A DNA stretch of 64,000 nt. Source: Hyphomicrobiales bacterium. GTDB lineage: Bacteria; Pseudomonadota; Alphaproteobacteria; Rhizobiales; Rhizobiaceae. The DNA lies in the NCBI GenBank assembly GCA_900473805.1, contig UCMS01000006.1:357736-421735 (forward strand), written 5' to 3'. The first letter of the stretch is position 1. The number at the start of each line of letters is the position of its first letter. This document shows positions 16,873 through 26,298 of this stretch, piece after piece. The position numbers and the translations under genes were made by a program. Below the pieces are notes generated by a model. The model did not search any database. It had not been told where the DNA came from and saw only the letters and a list, made by a program, of their open reading frames with translations.

Positions 16873-17646
16873 ATGAAAAGAACAGTCGTCGTCACCGGTT
16901 CCACCAGCGGCATCGGTCTTGGTATAGCCCGCGCCTTTGCGGCCGAAGGCGCCAATGTCGTGATCAATGGCTTTGGCGACAAGGCCGAAATCGAAGCCAT
17001 CCGCAAGTCGCTCGAGGACAAGGGCGGCAAGGCGCTCTACCACGCCGCCGACATGACGAAGCCGGCGGAGATCGCCGACTTGATCGCCACGGCCGAGCGT
17101 GAATTTGGCGGCGTCGACGTGCTCGTCAACAATGCCGGTATCCAGCATGTCTCGCCCGTCGAGGATTTTCCGATCGACAAATGGGACATGATCATCGCGA
17201 TCAACATGTCGAGCGCCTTCCACACGATTCGGGCCGCCATTCCCGGCATGAAGGCGAAGAAGAAGGGCCGCATCATCAACATCGCCTCGGCCCATGGCCT
17301 CGTCGCCTCGCCCTTCAAGTCCGCCTATGTGACGGCCAAGCACGGCATCCTCGGCCTCACCAAATCCGTGGCCCTCGAAGTCGCCGAGTTCGGCATCACG
17401 ATCAACGCCATCTGCCCGGGTTATGTGCTGACACCGCTGGTCGAGAAGCAGATCCCGGACACGGCCAAGGCCCGGGGTATTTCGGAGGAACAGGTGAAGA
17501 CCGAGGTCATGCTGCGCCTGCAGGCGACCAAGGAATTCGTCTCGATCGACGAAGTCGCCCAGACCGCGATCTTCCTCGCGAGCGACGCAGCCCGCCAGAT
17601 CACCGGCACGTCGATCTCCATTGATGGCGGCTGGACAGCACAATAA
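16873..17646 (+). CDS. bdhA: D-3-hydroxybutyrate dehydrogenase
   Basis: A 257-residue short-chain dehydrogenase that oxidises 3-hydroxybutyrate to acetoacetate, a step in use of polyhydroxybutyrate stores. TGSTSGIGLGIA is the NAD-binding loop, NNAG and IASAHGLVASPFKSAYVTAKHG hold the catalytic Ser/Tyr/Lys, and GYVLTPLVEKQI is characteristic of bacterial BdhA. The xdhA and xdhB genes follow, the same bdhA-xdhA2-xdhB2 mixed-function operon described in Sinorhizobium meliloti. A GAGAAGGA ribosome site precedes the ATG. Confidence 0.95.
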   Translation: MKRTVVVTGSTSGIGLGIARAFAAEGANVVINGFGDKAEIEAIRKSLEDKGGKALYHAADMTKPAEIADLIATAEREFGGVDVLVNNAGIQHVSPVEDFPIDKWDMIIAINMSSAFHTIRAAIPGMKAKKKGRIINIASAHGLVASPFKSAYVTAKHGILGLTKSVALEVAEFGITINAICPGYVLTPLVEKQIPDTAKARGISEEQVKTEVMLRLQATKEFVSIDEVAQTAIFLASDAARQITGTSISIDGGWTAQ

Positions 17647-17738
17647 ACTTGAAAGATGACGCTGCGCCGCCCACCATCGACAAATCGGGCGACGCAGCCG
17701 CGTCCGGCAGCCGGACATCGAGGGGACAAGACCAGTTC

Positions 17739-19211
17739 ATGGCAGACAGCATTCGTTTCATTCTGAACGGCGAGGATATCGCCCTTGCAAGCCTCGATCC
17801 GACCGAGACGCTGCTCGACTTCCTGCGCCTGAAGCGCCGGCTGACCGGCTCGAAGGAAGGCTGCGCGGAAGGCGACTGCGGCGCCTGCACGGTGCTGGTC
17901 GGCCGCCTCGTCTCGGGACGCCTGGTCTATGAAACGGTCAATGCCTGCATCCGCTTCGTCGGCTCGCTCAACGCCACGCATGTGGTGACGGTCGAGCATC
18001 TGGCGGCGAAGGACGGCACGCTGCATCCGGTCCAGCAGGCCATGGTCGACTGTCACGGCTCGCAATGCGGCTTCTGCACGCCCGGCTTCGTCATGTCGCT
18101 TTACGGGTTGTGGCTGACCTCGGAGAACCCTGGCCGCGCCGAGATCGAACGGGCGCTGCAGGGCAATCTCTGTCGCTGCACGGGTTACGAGCCGATCGTC
18201 AAAGCGGCCGAGCAGGTGGCCCGAATCCGCCCATCTGCCCTTTTCGACCCGCTGGAGCGCGAGCGCGCCGAAATCATCGCGCGGCTGGAGGACCTCTCCA
18301 CCCGCGACACCATCCTGCTGAAGGGCGCCGATGGCCGCAGCCTCGTGGTGCCTGGCAGTGTCGAAGCCCTTGCCAACACGCTTGCCGCCCACCCCAAGGC
18401 CACCGTGGTTGCCGGTGCCACCGATGTCGGGCTCTGGGTCACCAAGCAGATGCGCGTGCTGGATCCGGTGGTCTTCATCAACCACCTCGAAGACCTGCAG
18501 AAGATCGCCGTCTCGCCTGACGGCATCACGCTTGGCGCCGGCGTCAGCTACACCCATGCCTTCGCCGCACTCCGCCGTGAAATCCCCGCCTTGGGTCGTC
18601 TGATCGAGCGCATCGGCGGCCAGCAGGTGCGCAACATGGGCACGATCGGCGGCAATGTCGCCAACGGCTCGCCGATCGGCGACAGCCCGCCGGCCCTCAT
18701 CGCCCTGGGTGCGACCGTCACCCTGCGCTCGGCTTCCGGCACCCGCACCCTGCCGCTCGAGGACTTCTTCATCGACTACGGCAAGCAGGACCGCCAGCCG
18801 GGCGAATTCGTCGAAAGCCTCTTCGTGCCCCGCCCGAAGGCGGAGAGCCACGTGGCGATCTACAAGATCTCCAAGCGCCGCGACGAAGACATCTCCACGC
18901 TCTGCGGCGCCTTCCATCTGGAGAAGGACGCAAGCGGCACCGTCACCAATATCCGCATCGCCTTCGGCGGCATGGCCGCAACTCCGAAACGGGCTCGGTC
19001 GGTCGAAGCCGCGCTGTACGGCAAGCCCTTGACGCAAGCCACGGTCGAAGCCGCCCGCGACGCCTTTGACCTCGATTACAAACCGCTCACCGACTGGCGC
19101 GCCACGGCGGAATACCGCCAGCTGACGGCAAAGAACCTGCTGACGCGTTTCTTCCTGGAAGTGTCGGGCACGCCGCAAGAACTGCAGCGCTTTGCGGTGG
19201 AGGAGGCGTGA
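17739..19211 (+). CDS. xdhA: Xanthine dehydrogenase small subunit
   Basis: A 490-residue subunit that carries the two 2Fe-2S clusters and FAD of xanthine dehydrogenase. The plant-type cluster cysteines are in GCAEGDCGACTV (about residues 41-52), the second set in QCGFCTPGFVMSL and GNLCRCTGYEPI. The FAD domain follows, with VVAGATDVGLWVTKQ and MGTIGGNVANGSPIGDSPPAL. Together with XdhB it oxidises hypoxanthine to xanthine and urate. The ATG at 17739 gives the conserved start; the frame is open upstream to 17649. It is separated from bdhA by 92 bases and from xdhB by a repeat-rich 246-base spacer. Confidence 0.95.
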   Translation: MADSIRFILNGEDIALASLDPTETLLDFLRLKRRLTGSKEGCAEGDCGACTVLVGRLVSGRLVYETVNACIRFVGSLNATHVVTVEHLAAKDGTLHPVQQAMVDCHGSQCGFCTPGFVMSLYGLWLTSENPGRAEIERALQGNLCRCTGYEPIVKAAEQVARIRPSALFDPLERERAEIIARLEDLSTRDTILLKGADGRSLVVPGSVEALANTLAAHPKATVVAGATDVGLWVTKQMRVLDPVVFINHLEDLQKIAVSPDGITLGAGVSYTHAFAALRREIPALGRLIERIGGQQVRNMGTIGGNVANGSPIGDSPPALIALGATVTLRSASGTRTLPLEDFFIDYGKQDRQPGEFVESLFVPRPKAESHVAIYKISKRRDEDISTLCGAFHLEKDASGTVTNIRIAFGGMAATPKRARSVEAALYGKPLTQATVEAARDAFDLDYKPLTDWRATAEYRQLTAKNLLTRFFLEVSGTPQELQRFAVEEA

Positions 19212-19245
19212 TGGGGATTGCATTGTTAGGTCATGCCGAGAGTTA

Positions 19246-19416
19246 CCCCCCTCTGTCGGCTCCGCCGACATGGCCACAGACGAGAAAAGACCCCCTCTGG
19301 CCTGCCGGCCATCTCCCCCACAAGGGGGGAGAGACTTCGCGGAACCCGCTCAGCCCAATCTCCAGAGGGGGCGGCTGGGTTAAGCCCTCCCCCTTGTGGG
19401 GAGGGTTTGGGAGGGG
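19246..19416. repeat. Rhizobial mosaic palindromic repeat between xdhA and xdhB
   Basis: Four short palindromes follow one another: TGTCGGC/GCCGACA (19254-19270), TGGCC/GGCCA (19298-19311), CTCCCCC/GGGGGAG around ACAA (19313-19331), and CCCTCCCC/GGGGAGGG around CTTGT (19385-19405). The last two cores are near reverse complements of each other, so a larger fold is also possible. CCCTCTG...CTCCCCCACAAGGGGG-type sequences recur between genes in rhizobial genomes as mosaic intergenic elements. It contains no credible gene. Lying inside the operon, it may affect mRNA processing or the xdhA:xdhB ratio. Confidence 0.7.
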
Positions 19417-19457
19417 AATTGTCTCTTCACTTGCGAGACTGAAAGACGGAGGCCTTG

Positions 19458-21794
19458 ATGGATAAGGCGACCTACGAGACGACGAAATACATCAAGGGGC
19501 CGATGCACCAGTCGCTGCGGCATGATTCAGCGCACAAGCATGTCGCCGGAAGTGCCGAATATATCGACGACATTCCCGAACCCGCAGGCCTGTTGCATGG
19601 CGCACTCGGCATGGCGGACCGCGCCCATGCGGAGATCCTGTCAATCGATCTTTCGGCGGTGAAGGCCTATCCCGGCGTTATCGACGTCCTGACCGCCGCC
19701 GACATCACCGGCGTCAACGACGTCTCCTCCGGCGGCCGCCATGACGAGCCGCTGATTGCGACGGACAAAATCGAGTTCCACGGCCAGACCATCTTCGCCG
19801 TCATCGCCGAAACCCGCGACGCGGCACGGAAAGCTGCCCGCCTCGCCAAGGTCGAATACCGCGACCTGCCCTTTTGGACCGACATCGACGGCGCGCTGGA
19901 GAATGGCAGCCCGCTCGTCACGCCGGGCATGACGCTGAAGCGCGGCACGCCGGAGACCGAGCTCGACAAGGCAAAGCATCGCATCAAGAGCTCGATGCGC
20001 ATAGGCGGCCAGGAGCATTTTTATCTTGAGAGCCATATCGCGCTGGCCATCCCAGGCGAGGATGATGATGTGACCGTCTGGTCCTCCACCCAGCACCCTT
20101 CGGAAATCCAGCACATTGTCGGCCACGTGCTCGACATCCCCTCCAACGCCGTGACCGTCAATACGCGCCGCATGGGCGGCGGCTTCGGCGGCAAGGAAAC
20201 GCAGGGCAACCAGTTCGCGGCACTCGCCGCGCTCGCCGCCAAGAAGCTGGAGCGCGCCGTCAAATTTCGCCCCGACCGCGACGAAGACATGGGCGTCACC
20301 GGCAAGCGCCACGACTTCAAGATGAATTTCGACGTCGCCTTCGATGACGACGGCAAGATCCACGCCATCGAGGCCAATTTCGCCGCCCGCTGCGGCTACT
20401 CCTCCGACCTCTCAGGTCCGGTTACCGACCGCGCTCTCTTCCATGCCGATTCCAGCTATTTCTATCCGCATGTGAAGCTGACCTCACAGCCTTTGAAGAC
20501 CCACACCGTCTCCAACACCGCCTATCGCGGCTTCGGCGGACCGCAGGGCATGCTGGGCGGCGAGCGGGTGATCGAGGAGATCGCCTATGCGCTGGGCAAG
20601 GATCCGCTCGAGATCCGGAAAGCCAACTTCTATGGCGAGAAGGGTTCGGGTCGCGACGTGACCCCCTACCACCAGCAGGTGGAAGACAACATCATTCTGA
20701 AGGTCGTTGAGGAACTGGAAACCTCAGCCGATTATCAGGCGCGCCGCCAGGCGATCATCGACTTCAACAGGACGAGCCCGATCATCAGGAAGGGCATTGC
20801 GCTCACTCCGGTGAAATTCGGCATCTCCTTCACCATGACCGCCTTCAACCAGGCGGGCGCGCTCGTCCATATCTATCAGGACGGGTCGATCCACCTGAAC
20901 CATGGCGGCACCGAAATGGGCCAGGGCCTCTATACGAAGGTCGCCCAGGTCGTTGCCGATTGTTTCCAGGTCGATGTCGACACGGTGAAGATCACGGCGA
21001 CGACGACCGGCAAGGTGCCGAACACCTCGGCCACCGCCGCCTCCTCCGGCTCGGACCTGAACGGCATGGCAGCATGGGACGCCGCCCGCCAGATCAAGGA
21101 ACGCCTGGTCGCCTTTGCCGCCGAGAAATACAGCGTTCCCGCCTCGGAGGTCGAGTTCCTGCCGAACCGGGTGCGCGTCGGGGAGCAGATCTTCTCCTTC
21201 GGCGACTTCGTCAAACAGGCCTATTTCGGCCGTGTCCAGCTCTCGGCTGCCGGCTTCTACAAGACGCCGAAGATCCACTGGGACCGCGCCGCTGGTCGCG
21301 GCACGCCCTTCTACTACTACGCCTATGGCGCCGCCTGCACGGAAGTCTCGATCGACACGCTGACGGGCGAATATCTGATGGAGCGCACCGACATTCTGCA
21401 TGATGTCGGCAAGTCTCTGAACCCGGTCATCGACATCGGCCAAATCGAGGGCGGCTTCGTGCAGGGCATGGGCTGGCTGACGACGGAAGAACTCTGGTGG
21501 GACGGCAAGGGACGCCTGAGGACGCACGCACCGTCCACCTACAAGATCCCGCTCGCTTCCGACCGCCCGAAGATCTTCAACACCAAGCTCGTGCCCTGGT
21601 CTGAAAACACCGAGCCCACCATCGGCCGCTCCAAGGCCGTCGGCGAGCCGCCCTTCATGCTGGCGATCTCGGTTCTGGAGGCGCTGTCCATGGCGGTGGC
21701 ATCGGTGGGAGGTTACCGGATCTGCCCGCGGCTCGATGCACCGGCAACGCCGGAGCGGGTGCTGATGGCGGTGGAGCGGCTGAAGCGGGCGTGA
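19458..21794 (+). CDS. xdhB: Xanthine dehydrogenase large (molybdopterin) subunit
   Basis: A 778-residue catalytic subunit that binds the molybdenum cofactor. GGGFGGKETQ, AYRGFGGPQG, GGTEMGQGLYTK and the active-site Glu segment VGEPPFMLA are the expected Moco-binding and catalytic motifs, and length fits XdhB. The ATG at 19458 has GGAGG five to six bases upstream; a TTG one codon earlier is less likely. It pairs with XdhA for hypoxanthine and xanthine oxidation. The accessory gene xdhC lies about 1 kb downstream, beyond an opposing membrane-protein gene. Confidence 0.96.
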   Translation: MDKATYETTKYIKGPMHQSLRHDSAHKHVAGSAEYIDDIPEPAGLLHGALGMADRAHAEILSIDLSAVKAYPGVIDVLTAADITGVNDVSSGGRHDEPLIATDKIEFHGQTIFAVIAETRDAARKAARLAKVEYRDLPFWTDIDGALENGSPLVTPGMTLKRGTPETELDKAKHRIKSSMRIGGQEHFYLESHIALAIPGEDDDVTVWSSTQHPSEIQHIVGHVLDIPSNAVTVNTRRMGGGFGGKETQGNQFAALAALAAKKLERAVKFRPDRDEDMGVTGKRHDFKMNFDVAFDDDGKIHAIEANFAARCGYSSDLSGPVTDRALFHADSSYFYPHVKLTSQPLKTHTVSNTAYRGFGGPQGMLGGERVIEEIAYALGKDPLEIRKANFYGEKGSGRDVTPYHQQVEDNIILKVVEELETSADYQARRQAIIDFNRTSPIIRKGIALTPVKFGISFTMTAFNQAGALVHIYQDGSIHLNHGGTEMGQGLYTKVAQVVADCFQVDVDTVKITATTTGKVPNTSATAASSGSDLNGMAAWDAARQIKERLVAFAAEKYSVPASEVEFLPNRVRVGEQIFSFGDFVKQAYFGRVQLSAAGFYKTPKIHWDRAAGRGTPFYYYAYGAACTEVSIDTLTGEYLMERTDILHDVGKSLNPVIDIGQIEGGFVQGMGWLTTEELWWDGKGRLRTHAPSTYKIPLASDRPKIFNTKLVPWSENTEPTIGRSKAVGEPPFMLAISVLEALSMAVASVGGYRICPRLDAPATPERVLMAVERLKRA

Positions 21795-21798
21795 TGGA

Positions 21799-22683
21799 TC
21801 AGCGCGTCGCGGCCCGCAGCAGATAGAGGAAGGCTGCGAGGATCAGCACCGGCAGGACCAGCAGCTTGACGAGATAGGCCGTCGCGATCCCGATCGAGGC
21901 GGTGAAGAGATCGGCCGAGATCGCCACGCCATCCTGTATCACCTGCGCATTTGCGGCTGCGGTTTCCGCCATATCCGAAGCGGCTTGCAGGGTGCCGGTA
22001 AAGGCGGAGCCGAGGCGATCGAACATGCCGTCCTCCGCCGGCGGGATGCGATCGGTGGGAGACAGGTTTTCCGCAGGTGGCACCACGTCCACGTCCGCGC
22101 CGGCCAGATCCTGCTGCCCGCGCATGCGGTCGAAAACCTCCGTCGCATTGGTCCAGGCGCGGTCGGTGATCGCGTCACCGGCGTAAAAGGCGATCGTATA
22201 AGAGGCCGGCAGCAGAACGGCACCGAGCAGACCAAGAACGAAGACCGCCTTCGTCAGGCGAGACAGCAATTGCGGCACTCGGCGTGCGGTCAGGATCAGT
22301 CCGGCTGAGAACAGCGCGCAGGCGCCGAGGGCTACGGAAGCGAACTTGGCAACGGGCACCAGCACGAGCGACAGAATGCCGGAGACGATGGCGAGGCCGA
22401 AGAGGAGATCGACGAGCCGCTCAATGGTATTGATGACCGGCTGCAGCAATTGCCCGGGGCTTGCGGTCACCGAGGCAACACCGACTCCGCCGGAGATATC
22501 AGCGTCGCGGGCGACGCTCATCACCGAATTGGCCACCCGCAGCGTTCCATAAAGTGCGCCGCTGCCGACCATCACGTCACGGCTGAAGCGGGCGGCAATA
22601 TCGGCGAGCGGATTGACGAGGAACAGCGCCACGGCAAAGCAGGCGACGAGCAACCAGATGATCAGGCCCTGCGTTCTGGTCAT
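21799..22683 (-). CDS. Hypothetical multi-span membrane protein
   Basis: A 294-residue protein with hydrophobic helices near residues 7-27, 88-110, 112-130, 142-166 and 268-290. Between the fourth and last is a soluble acidic segment of about 100 residues (including DLAGADVDVVPPAENLSPTDRIPP). A good GGGGG ribosome site precedes the ATG. I do not recognise a family and see no catalytic motif. It sits on the opposite strand between xdhB and xdhC, its stop four bases from the xdhB stop, so a role in purine use is not implied by operon structure. Confidence 0.6.
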   Translation of the reverse strand: MTRTQGLIIWLLVACFAVALFLVNPLADIAARFSRDVMVGSGALYGTLRVANSVMSVARDADISGGVGVASVTASPGQLLQPVINTIERLVDLLFGLAIVSGILSLVLVPVAKFASVALGACALFSAGLILTARRVPQLLSRLTKAVFVLGLLGAVLLPASYTIAFYAGDAITDRAWTNATEVFDRMRGQQDLAGADVDVVPPAENLSPTDRIPPAEDGMFDRLGSAFTGTLQAASDMAETAAANAQVIQDGVAISADLFTASIGIATAYLVKLLVLPVLILAAFLYLLRAATR

Positions 22684-22814
22684 TGTGAACCCCCGTGTTT
22701 TCGAGGCGAAACCATAACACGTCGGGCATGTTACAGGCGCTGTGAAACCTCTGTCGGATAAACTGAAAGCCGCGCTGTCCAGTTCCCCCTTGAGAATGCT
22801 AGGATTGCCGCATC

Positions 22815-23651
22815 ATGAGCCTGACCACCCTCCCCGCCTTTCTCGATGTCCACCCCAACGCCGTTCTCGTCGAAGTCGCCGAGACCAGGGGATCGACCCC
22901 GCGTGAGGCGGGCACATTGATGCTGGTGGCAGCTGAAGCGATCTGGGGCACGGTCGGTGGCGGCCATCTGGAATTCATGGCGATCGAACACGCGCGCAAG
23001 CAGTTGGCTGGCGAACCGGTGCCGCAGACGCTGGACGTACCGCTCGGGCCCGAGATCGGCCAGTGCTGCGGTGGTCGCACGATCCTGTCGTTCCGCGTCG
23101 TCGATCAGGCCATCACTGTCGAACTCACGCAACGCCTCGCCGACGAACGCGCGGCATTCCCCGACGTTACGGTCTTCGGCGCCGGCCATGTCGGCCTGGC
23201 GCTCGCCCAGGCGCTGGCACCCCTTCCCTTGAAGGTCACCTTGATCGACACGCGCGCCGAGATCGACGGCGACGTGCCCGCCGGCATCACATTCCGCCGC
23301 GTCGCGATGCCGGAGGCCGAGGTGGCGAAGGTCAAGCCCGGCGGCGCCGTCGTCATCCTGACCCACGACCATGCATTGGATTTCCTGATCGGCAGGGAAG
23401 CGCTTGCCCGAACCGACCTCGCCTATGTCGGCATGATCGGTTCGAAGACGAAGCGTGCCACCTTCGCCTCCTTCCTCGAGCGCGAGGATGCCCAACGCTC
23501 GGCGATGGAACGCCTGACGCTGCCGATCGGCGGCAATGCGGTCAAGGACAAGCGCCCGGCGGTGATCGCGGCCATGGTCGCGGCGGAACTGTTGACGGTC
23601 CTCAGCATCGGACGACCTGAATCAGAGTCTCAAACACCAGAATCAGCCTGA
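22815..23651 (+). CDS. xdhC: Xanthine dehydrogenase accessory protein XdhC
   Basis: A 278-residue protein that binds molybdenum cofactor, promotes its sulfuration and inserts it into XdhB. The N-terminal ETRGSTPREAGTLMLV and GGGHLEF, the central GQCCGGRTIL, and the C-terminal Rossmann segment VFGAGHVGLALAQAL with MIGSKTKRATF are typical. It is not contiguous with xdhAB, as an opposing gene lies between, so it must have its own promoter in the 131 bases upstream. Confidence 0.93.
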   Translation: MSLTTLPAFLDVHPNAVLVEVAETRGSTPREAGTLMLVAAEAIWGTVGGGHLEFMAIEHARKQLAGEPVPQTLDVPLGPEIGQCCGGRTILSFRVVDQAITVELTQRLADERAAFPDVTVFGAGHVGLALAQALAPLPLKVTLIDTRAEIDGDVPAGITFRRVAMPEAEVAKVKPGGAVVILTHDHALDFLIGREALARTDLAYVGMIGSKTKRATFASFLEREDAQRSAMERLTLPIGGNAVKDKRPAVIAAMVAAELLTVLSIGRPESESQTPESA

Positions 23652-23690
23652 CAACAAGATCAGCCAAACCAATGGTTTTGCGTGATTTTA

Positions 23691-23921
23691 TCAAAAAGGC
23701 CCCGGCCGCAGATAATCCGCGATTCCGCCTTGGCGTCGCCAGACATCCGCTCGTGGATCGAACGGGCGCTGCAGGTTCTCAAGCCCCACATCCGCAAGCA
23801 AATCATCGGGTAACGCCGCCACATGCACGGGTGCGGCTCGCTTCCGACGGATCGGCAAGCGGGAAAGGAGGCCGGACAAGAGCCGGTCAACGGACAAAAT
23901 TCTGCTGATCGCGGACACCAT
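23691..23921 (-). CDS. Small DUF1127-like protein
   Basis: A 76-residue basic protein. The segment AALPDDLLADVGLENL resembles the LSDHLLADIGL core of DUF1127 proteins, small arginine-rich proteins that in Agrobacterium affect RNA turnover and phosphate or carbon metabolism. GGAGG lies five bases before the ATG at 23921, which supports this start over a longer frame. It diverges from the LysR gene and converges with xdhC. The family assignment is tentative because the core is imperfect. Confidence 0.55.
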   Translation of the reverse strand: MVSAISRILSVDRLLSGLLSRLPIRRKRAAPVHVAALPDDLLADVGLENLQRPFDPRADVWRRQGGIADYLRPGPF

Positions 23922-24031
23922 GTCTGCCTCCACGCTCTCTCTGCACTTCGTTTCTGATGGTGCGACCTTGCCTTCGATTGCAGGTCTGATCCAATTCAAT
24001 TACGCTCGACACGCATAAAGAGAGCTTATCC

Positions 24032-24931
24032 ATGAAATTGTCGAAACAGCTGCCGCTCAACGCACTCCGGGTCTTCGAGGCCGTGGCGCGACTGGAAAGT
24101 TTCACCCGCGCGGGGGACGAGCTCGGCATGACCCAGACGGCGGTGAGTTACCAGATCAAGCTGCTGGAAGGACATGTCGGCGAGGCGCTGTTTTTGCGCA
24201 AACCGCGGCGGATCGAGGTAACCGAGACCGGCCGGCGGCTGCAGCCGAAAGTGGCCGAAGCCTTTGCCCTTCTGTCGGACGCCGTGCATGAGGCACGGCA
24301 GGTGGGCGTGGAGACCCTGGAGATCCATTCGGTCCCGACCTTCGCCTCCAACTGGCTGGCACGACACCTCGGCAGCTTTCAGCTCGCCCATCCCCATATC
24401 GCGGTGCGCCTGCTGCGCGTCAGCCAGTTCCGCATGGTCGGCAGCATGGATGCGGACATTCAGATCCCCTGGCGCCAGGGAGACGTGCCCGGCATGATCA
24501 GCCATCCGCTGATCCGCCTGACCTTCACTCCGATGCTGTCTCCGGCTCTGGCACAAACCATCGGCGGCGTTCAAGAACCGGCTGATTTGCTGAAACTGCC
24601 GATCATCAGCCCCGACGATCCTTGGTGGAAGCAATGGTTCACGGCTGCCGGCATTCCGAATGCGGAGCTGAAAGGCACCAAGCTGCATAGCTACGAGGCG
24701 CAGGATCTCGAAGCCAGCGCAGCCGTGTCGGGTTACGGGGTGGCGATCCTGAGCCCCTTCTTCTTCCGCGACGAACTCGCTCTCGGGCGGTTGATCCAGC
24801 CCTTTCCCCTCGCACTTCCGGCCAATGCCCCAATCCAGCTCGCCTATCCCCATGCGAAGCGCAACGCGGCCAAGATCAAGGCCTTTGAGGCATGGATCAT
24901 GGAAACGCTGGACGCCGAGAGAAAGACCTGA
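24032..24931 (+). CDS. LysR-family transcriptional regulator, GcvA-like
   Basis: A 299-residue regulator. The N-terminal helix-turn-helix (LPLNALRVFEAVARLESFTRAGDELGMTQTAVSYQIKLLEGHVGEALF) and the effector-binding part (VPTFASNWLARHLGSFQLAHPHI) match the GcvA subgroup. It lies between xdhC and puuD, reading toward puuD, so it is a natural candidate for control of the purine genes, though no operator was identified. GcvA-type proteins also control unrelated amino-acid and beta-lactamase genes. Confidence 0.85.
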   Translation: MKLSKQLPLNALRVFEAVARLESFTRAGDELGMTQTAVSYQIKLLEGHVGEALFLRKPRRIEVTETGRRLQPKVAEAFALLSDAVHEARQVGVETLEIHSVPTFASNWLARHLGSFQLAHPHIAVRLLRVSQFRMVGSMDADIQIPWRQGDVPGMISHPLIRLTFTPMLSPALAQTIGGVQEPADLLKLPIISPDDPWWKQWFTAAGIPNAELKGTKLHSYEAQDLEASAAVSGYGVAILSPFFFRDELALGRLIQPFPLALPANAPIQLAYPHAKRNAAKIKAFEAWIMETLDAERKT

Positions 24932-25068
24932 CCTTCCCCCTCGTGCGAGAGCCAAGATTTACTGCATAAATGGGCTTTCGCCTTGAACAGGCGCAGGTCG
25001 GGGCTTCCCTTGCAGCGCAATATTTTTCACATTGACGGAGCCGGAAGGCAAAGAAGGGGATTTCTCGA

Positions 25069-26298
25069 ATGTATGAATACGCGATCGCCTGGGAATGGCT
25101 GTCCTTCGCCGTGCGCTGGCTGCATGTGATCACGGCCATCGCCTGGATTGGCTCGTCCTTCTATTTCATCGCGCTGGATCTGGGCCTTGTGAAGCGGCCG
25201 GGCCTTCCCGTCGGGGCCTATGGCGAGGAGTGGCAGGTCCATGGCGGCGGCTTCTATCATATCCAGAAATATCTGGTCGCGCCGGCATCCATGCCCGAGC
25301 ATCTGACCTGGTTCAAATGGGAAAGCTACGCCACCTGGCTCTCCGGTTTTGCCATGCTCGCCGTCGTCTATTATGGCGGCGCCGATCTCTTTCTGATCGA
25401 CCGCTCGGTGCTGGAACTTGCCCCCTGGCAGGCTATCTGTCTGTCGCTGGCGTCACTCGCCGTCGGCTGGATCCTCTATGATCTCCTGTGCAAGTCGCCG
25501 CTTGGCAAGAACACTTGGGGCCTGATGGCGCTCCTCTACATCGTGCTGATCGCCATGGCCTGGGGCTACACGCAGATCTTCACCGGCCGCGCTGCCTTCC
25601 TGCATCTGGGCGCCTTCACCGCCACCATCATGTCGGCCAATGTCTTCTTCATCATCATCCCGAACCAGAAGATCGTCGTGGCCGATCTGATTGCAGGGCG
25701 CACACCCGATCCGAAATACGGCGTGATCGCCAAGCAACGCTCGCTGCACAACAATTATCTGACGCTTCCCGTCATCTTCTTCATGCTGTCGAACCACTAT
25801 CCGCTGGCCTTTGCCACGCAGTTCAACTGGATCATCGCAGCGCTGGTCTTCCTGATGGGCGTCACCATCCGCCACTGGTTCAACACGACGCATGCCCGCA
25901 AGGGCAAACCGACCTGGACCTGGCTGGTGACGGTGCTGATCTTCATCGTCATCATGTGGCTTTCGACCGTGCCGAAGGTGCTGACCGGCGAAGAACAGGC
26001 GAGCCTCTCGCCGCGGCAACAGACTTTTGTCGACAACGGCCATTTCGAAGCCGTGCGCGATGTCGTACAGGGGCGCTGTTCCATGTGCCACGCAGCCGAG
26101 CCCGTTTGGGAAGGCATCGCGCGCGCACCGAAGAACGTGAAGCTCGAGACGGACGGCGAAATTGCCGCCCATGCCCATGAAATCTACATCCAGGCCGGCC
26201 GCAGTCATGCCATGCCGCCCCGAAACATCACCGAAATCTCGCCCGAAGAGCGCAAGCTGCTCGTCGCCTGGTACGAGACGACGGTCGAAGGCAAGTGA
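25069..26298 (+). CDS. puuD: Urate hydroxylase PuuD (membrane protein with cytochrome c domain)
   Basis: A 409-residue inner-membrane protein that oxidises urate to 5-hydroxyisourate, in place of the soluble cofactor-free uricase. The N-terminal part (RWLHVITAIAWIGSSFYFIALD, then several further spans) is the DUF989 membrane domain. The last 100 residues hold a cytochrome c domain with CSMCH at about residue 340 and a later methionine (SHAMPP) as likely axial ligand. Electrons therefore probably enter the respiratory chain. AAGGGG precedes the ATG. Its stop overlaps the guaD start. Confidence 0.93.
   Translation: MYEYAIAWEWLSFAVRWLHVITAIAWIGSSFYFIALDLGLVKRPGLPVGAYGEEWQVHGGGFYHIQKYLVAPASMPEHLTWFKWESYATWLSGFAMLAVVYYGGADLFLIDRSVLELAPWQAICLSLASLAVGWILYDLLCKSPLGKNTWGLMALLYIVLIAMAWGYTQIFTGRAAFLHLGAFTATIMSANVFFIIIPNQKIVVADLIAGRTPDPKYGVIAKQRSLHNNYLTLPVIFFMLSNHYPLAFATQFNWIIAALVFLMGVTIRHWFNTTHARKGKPTWTWLVTVLIFIVIMWLSTVPKVLTGEEQASLSPRQQTFVDNGHFEAVRDVVQGRCSMCHAAEPVWEGIARAPKNVKLETDGEIAAHAHEIYIQAGRSHAMPPRNITEISPEERKLLVAWYETTVEGK

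Noticed and set aside
17421..19277. A 618-codon frame opposite bdhA and xdhA
   Set aside because: xdhA carries complete iron-sulfur and FAD motifs; the opposite frame is low in recognisable structure and is a GC-skew artefact.
19212..19457. A small gene between xdhA and xdhB
   Set aside because: The open frames there follow palindromic repeat sequence and lack a ribosome site or family pattern.
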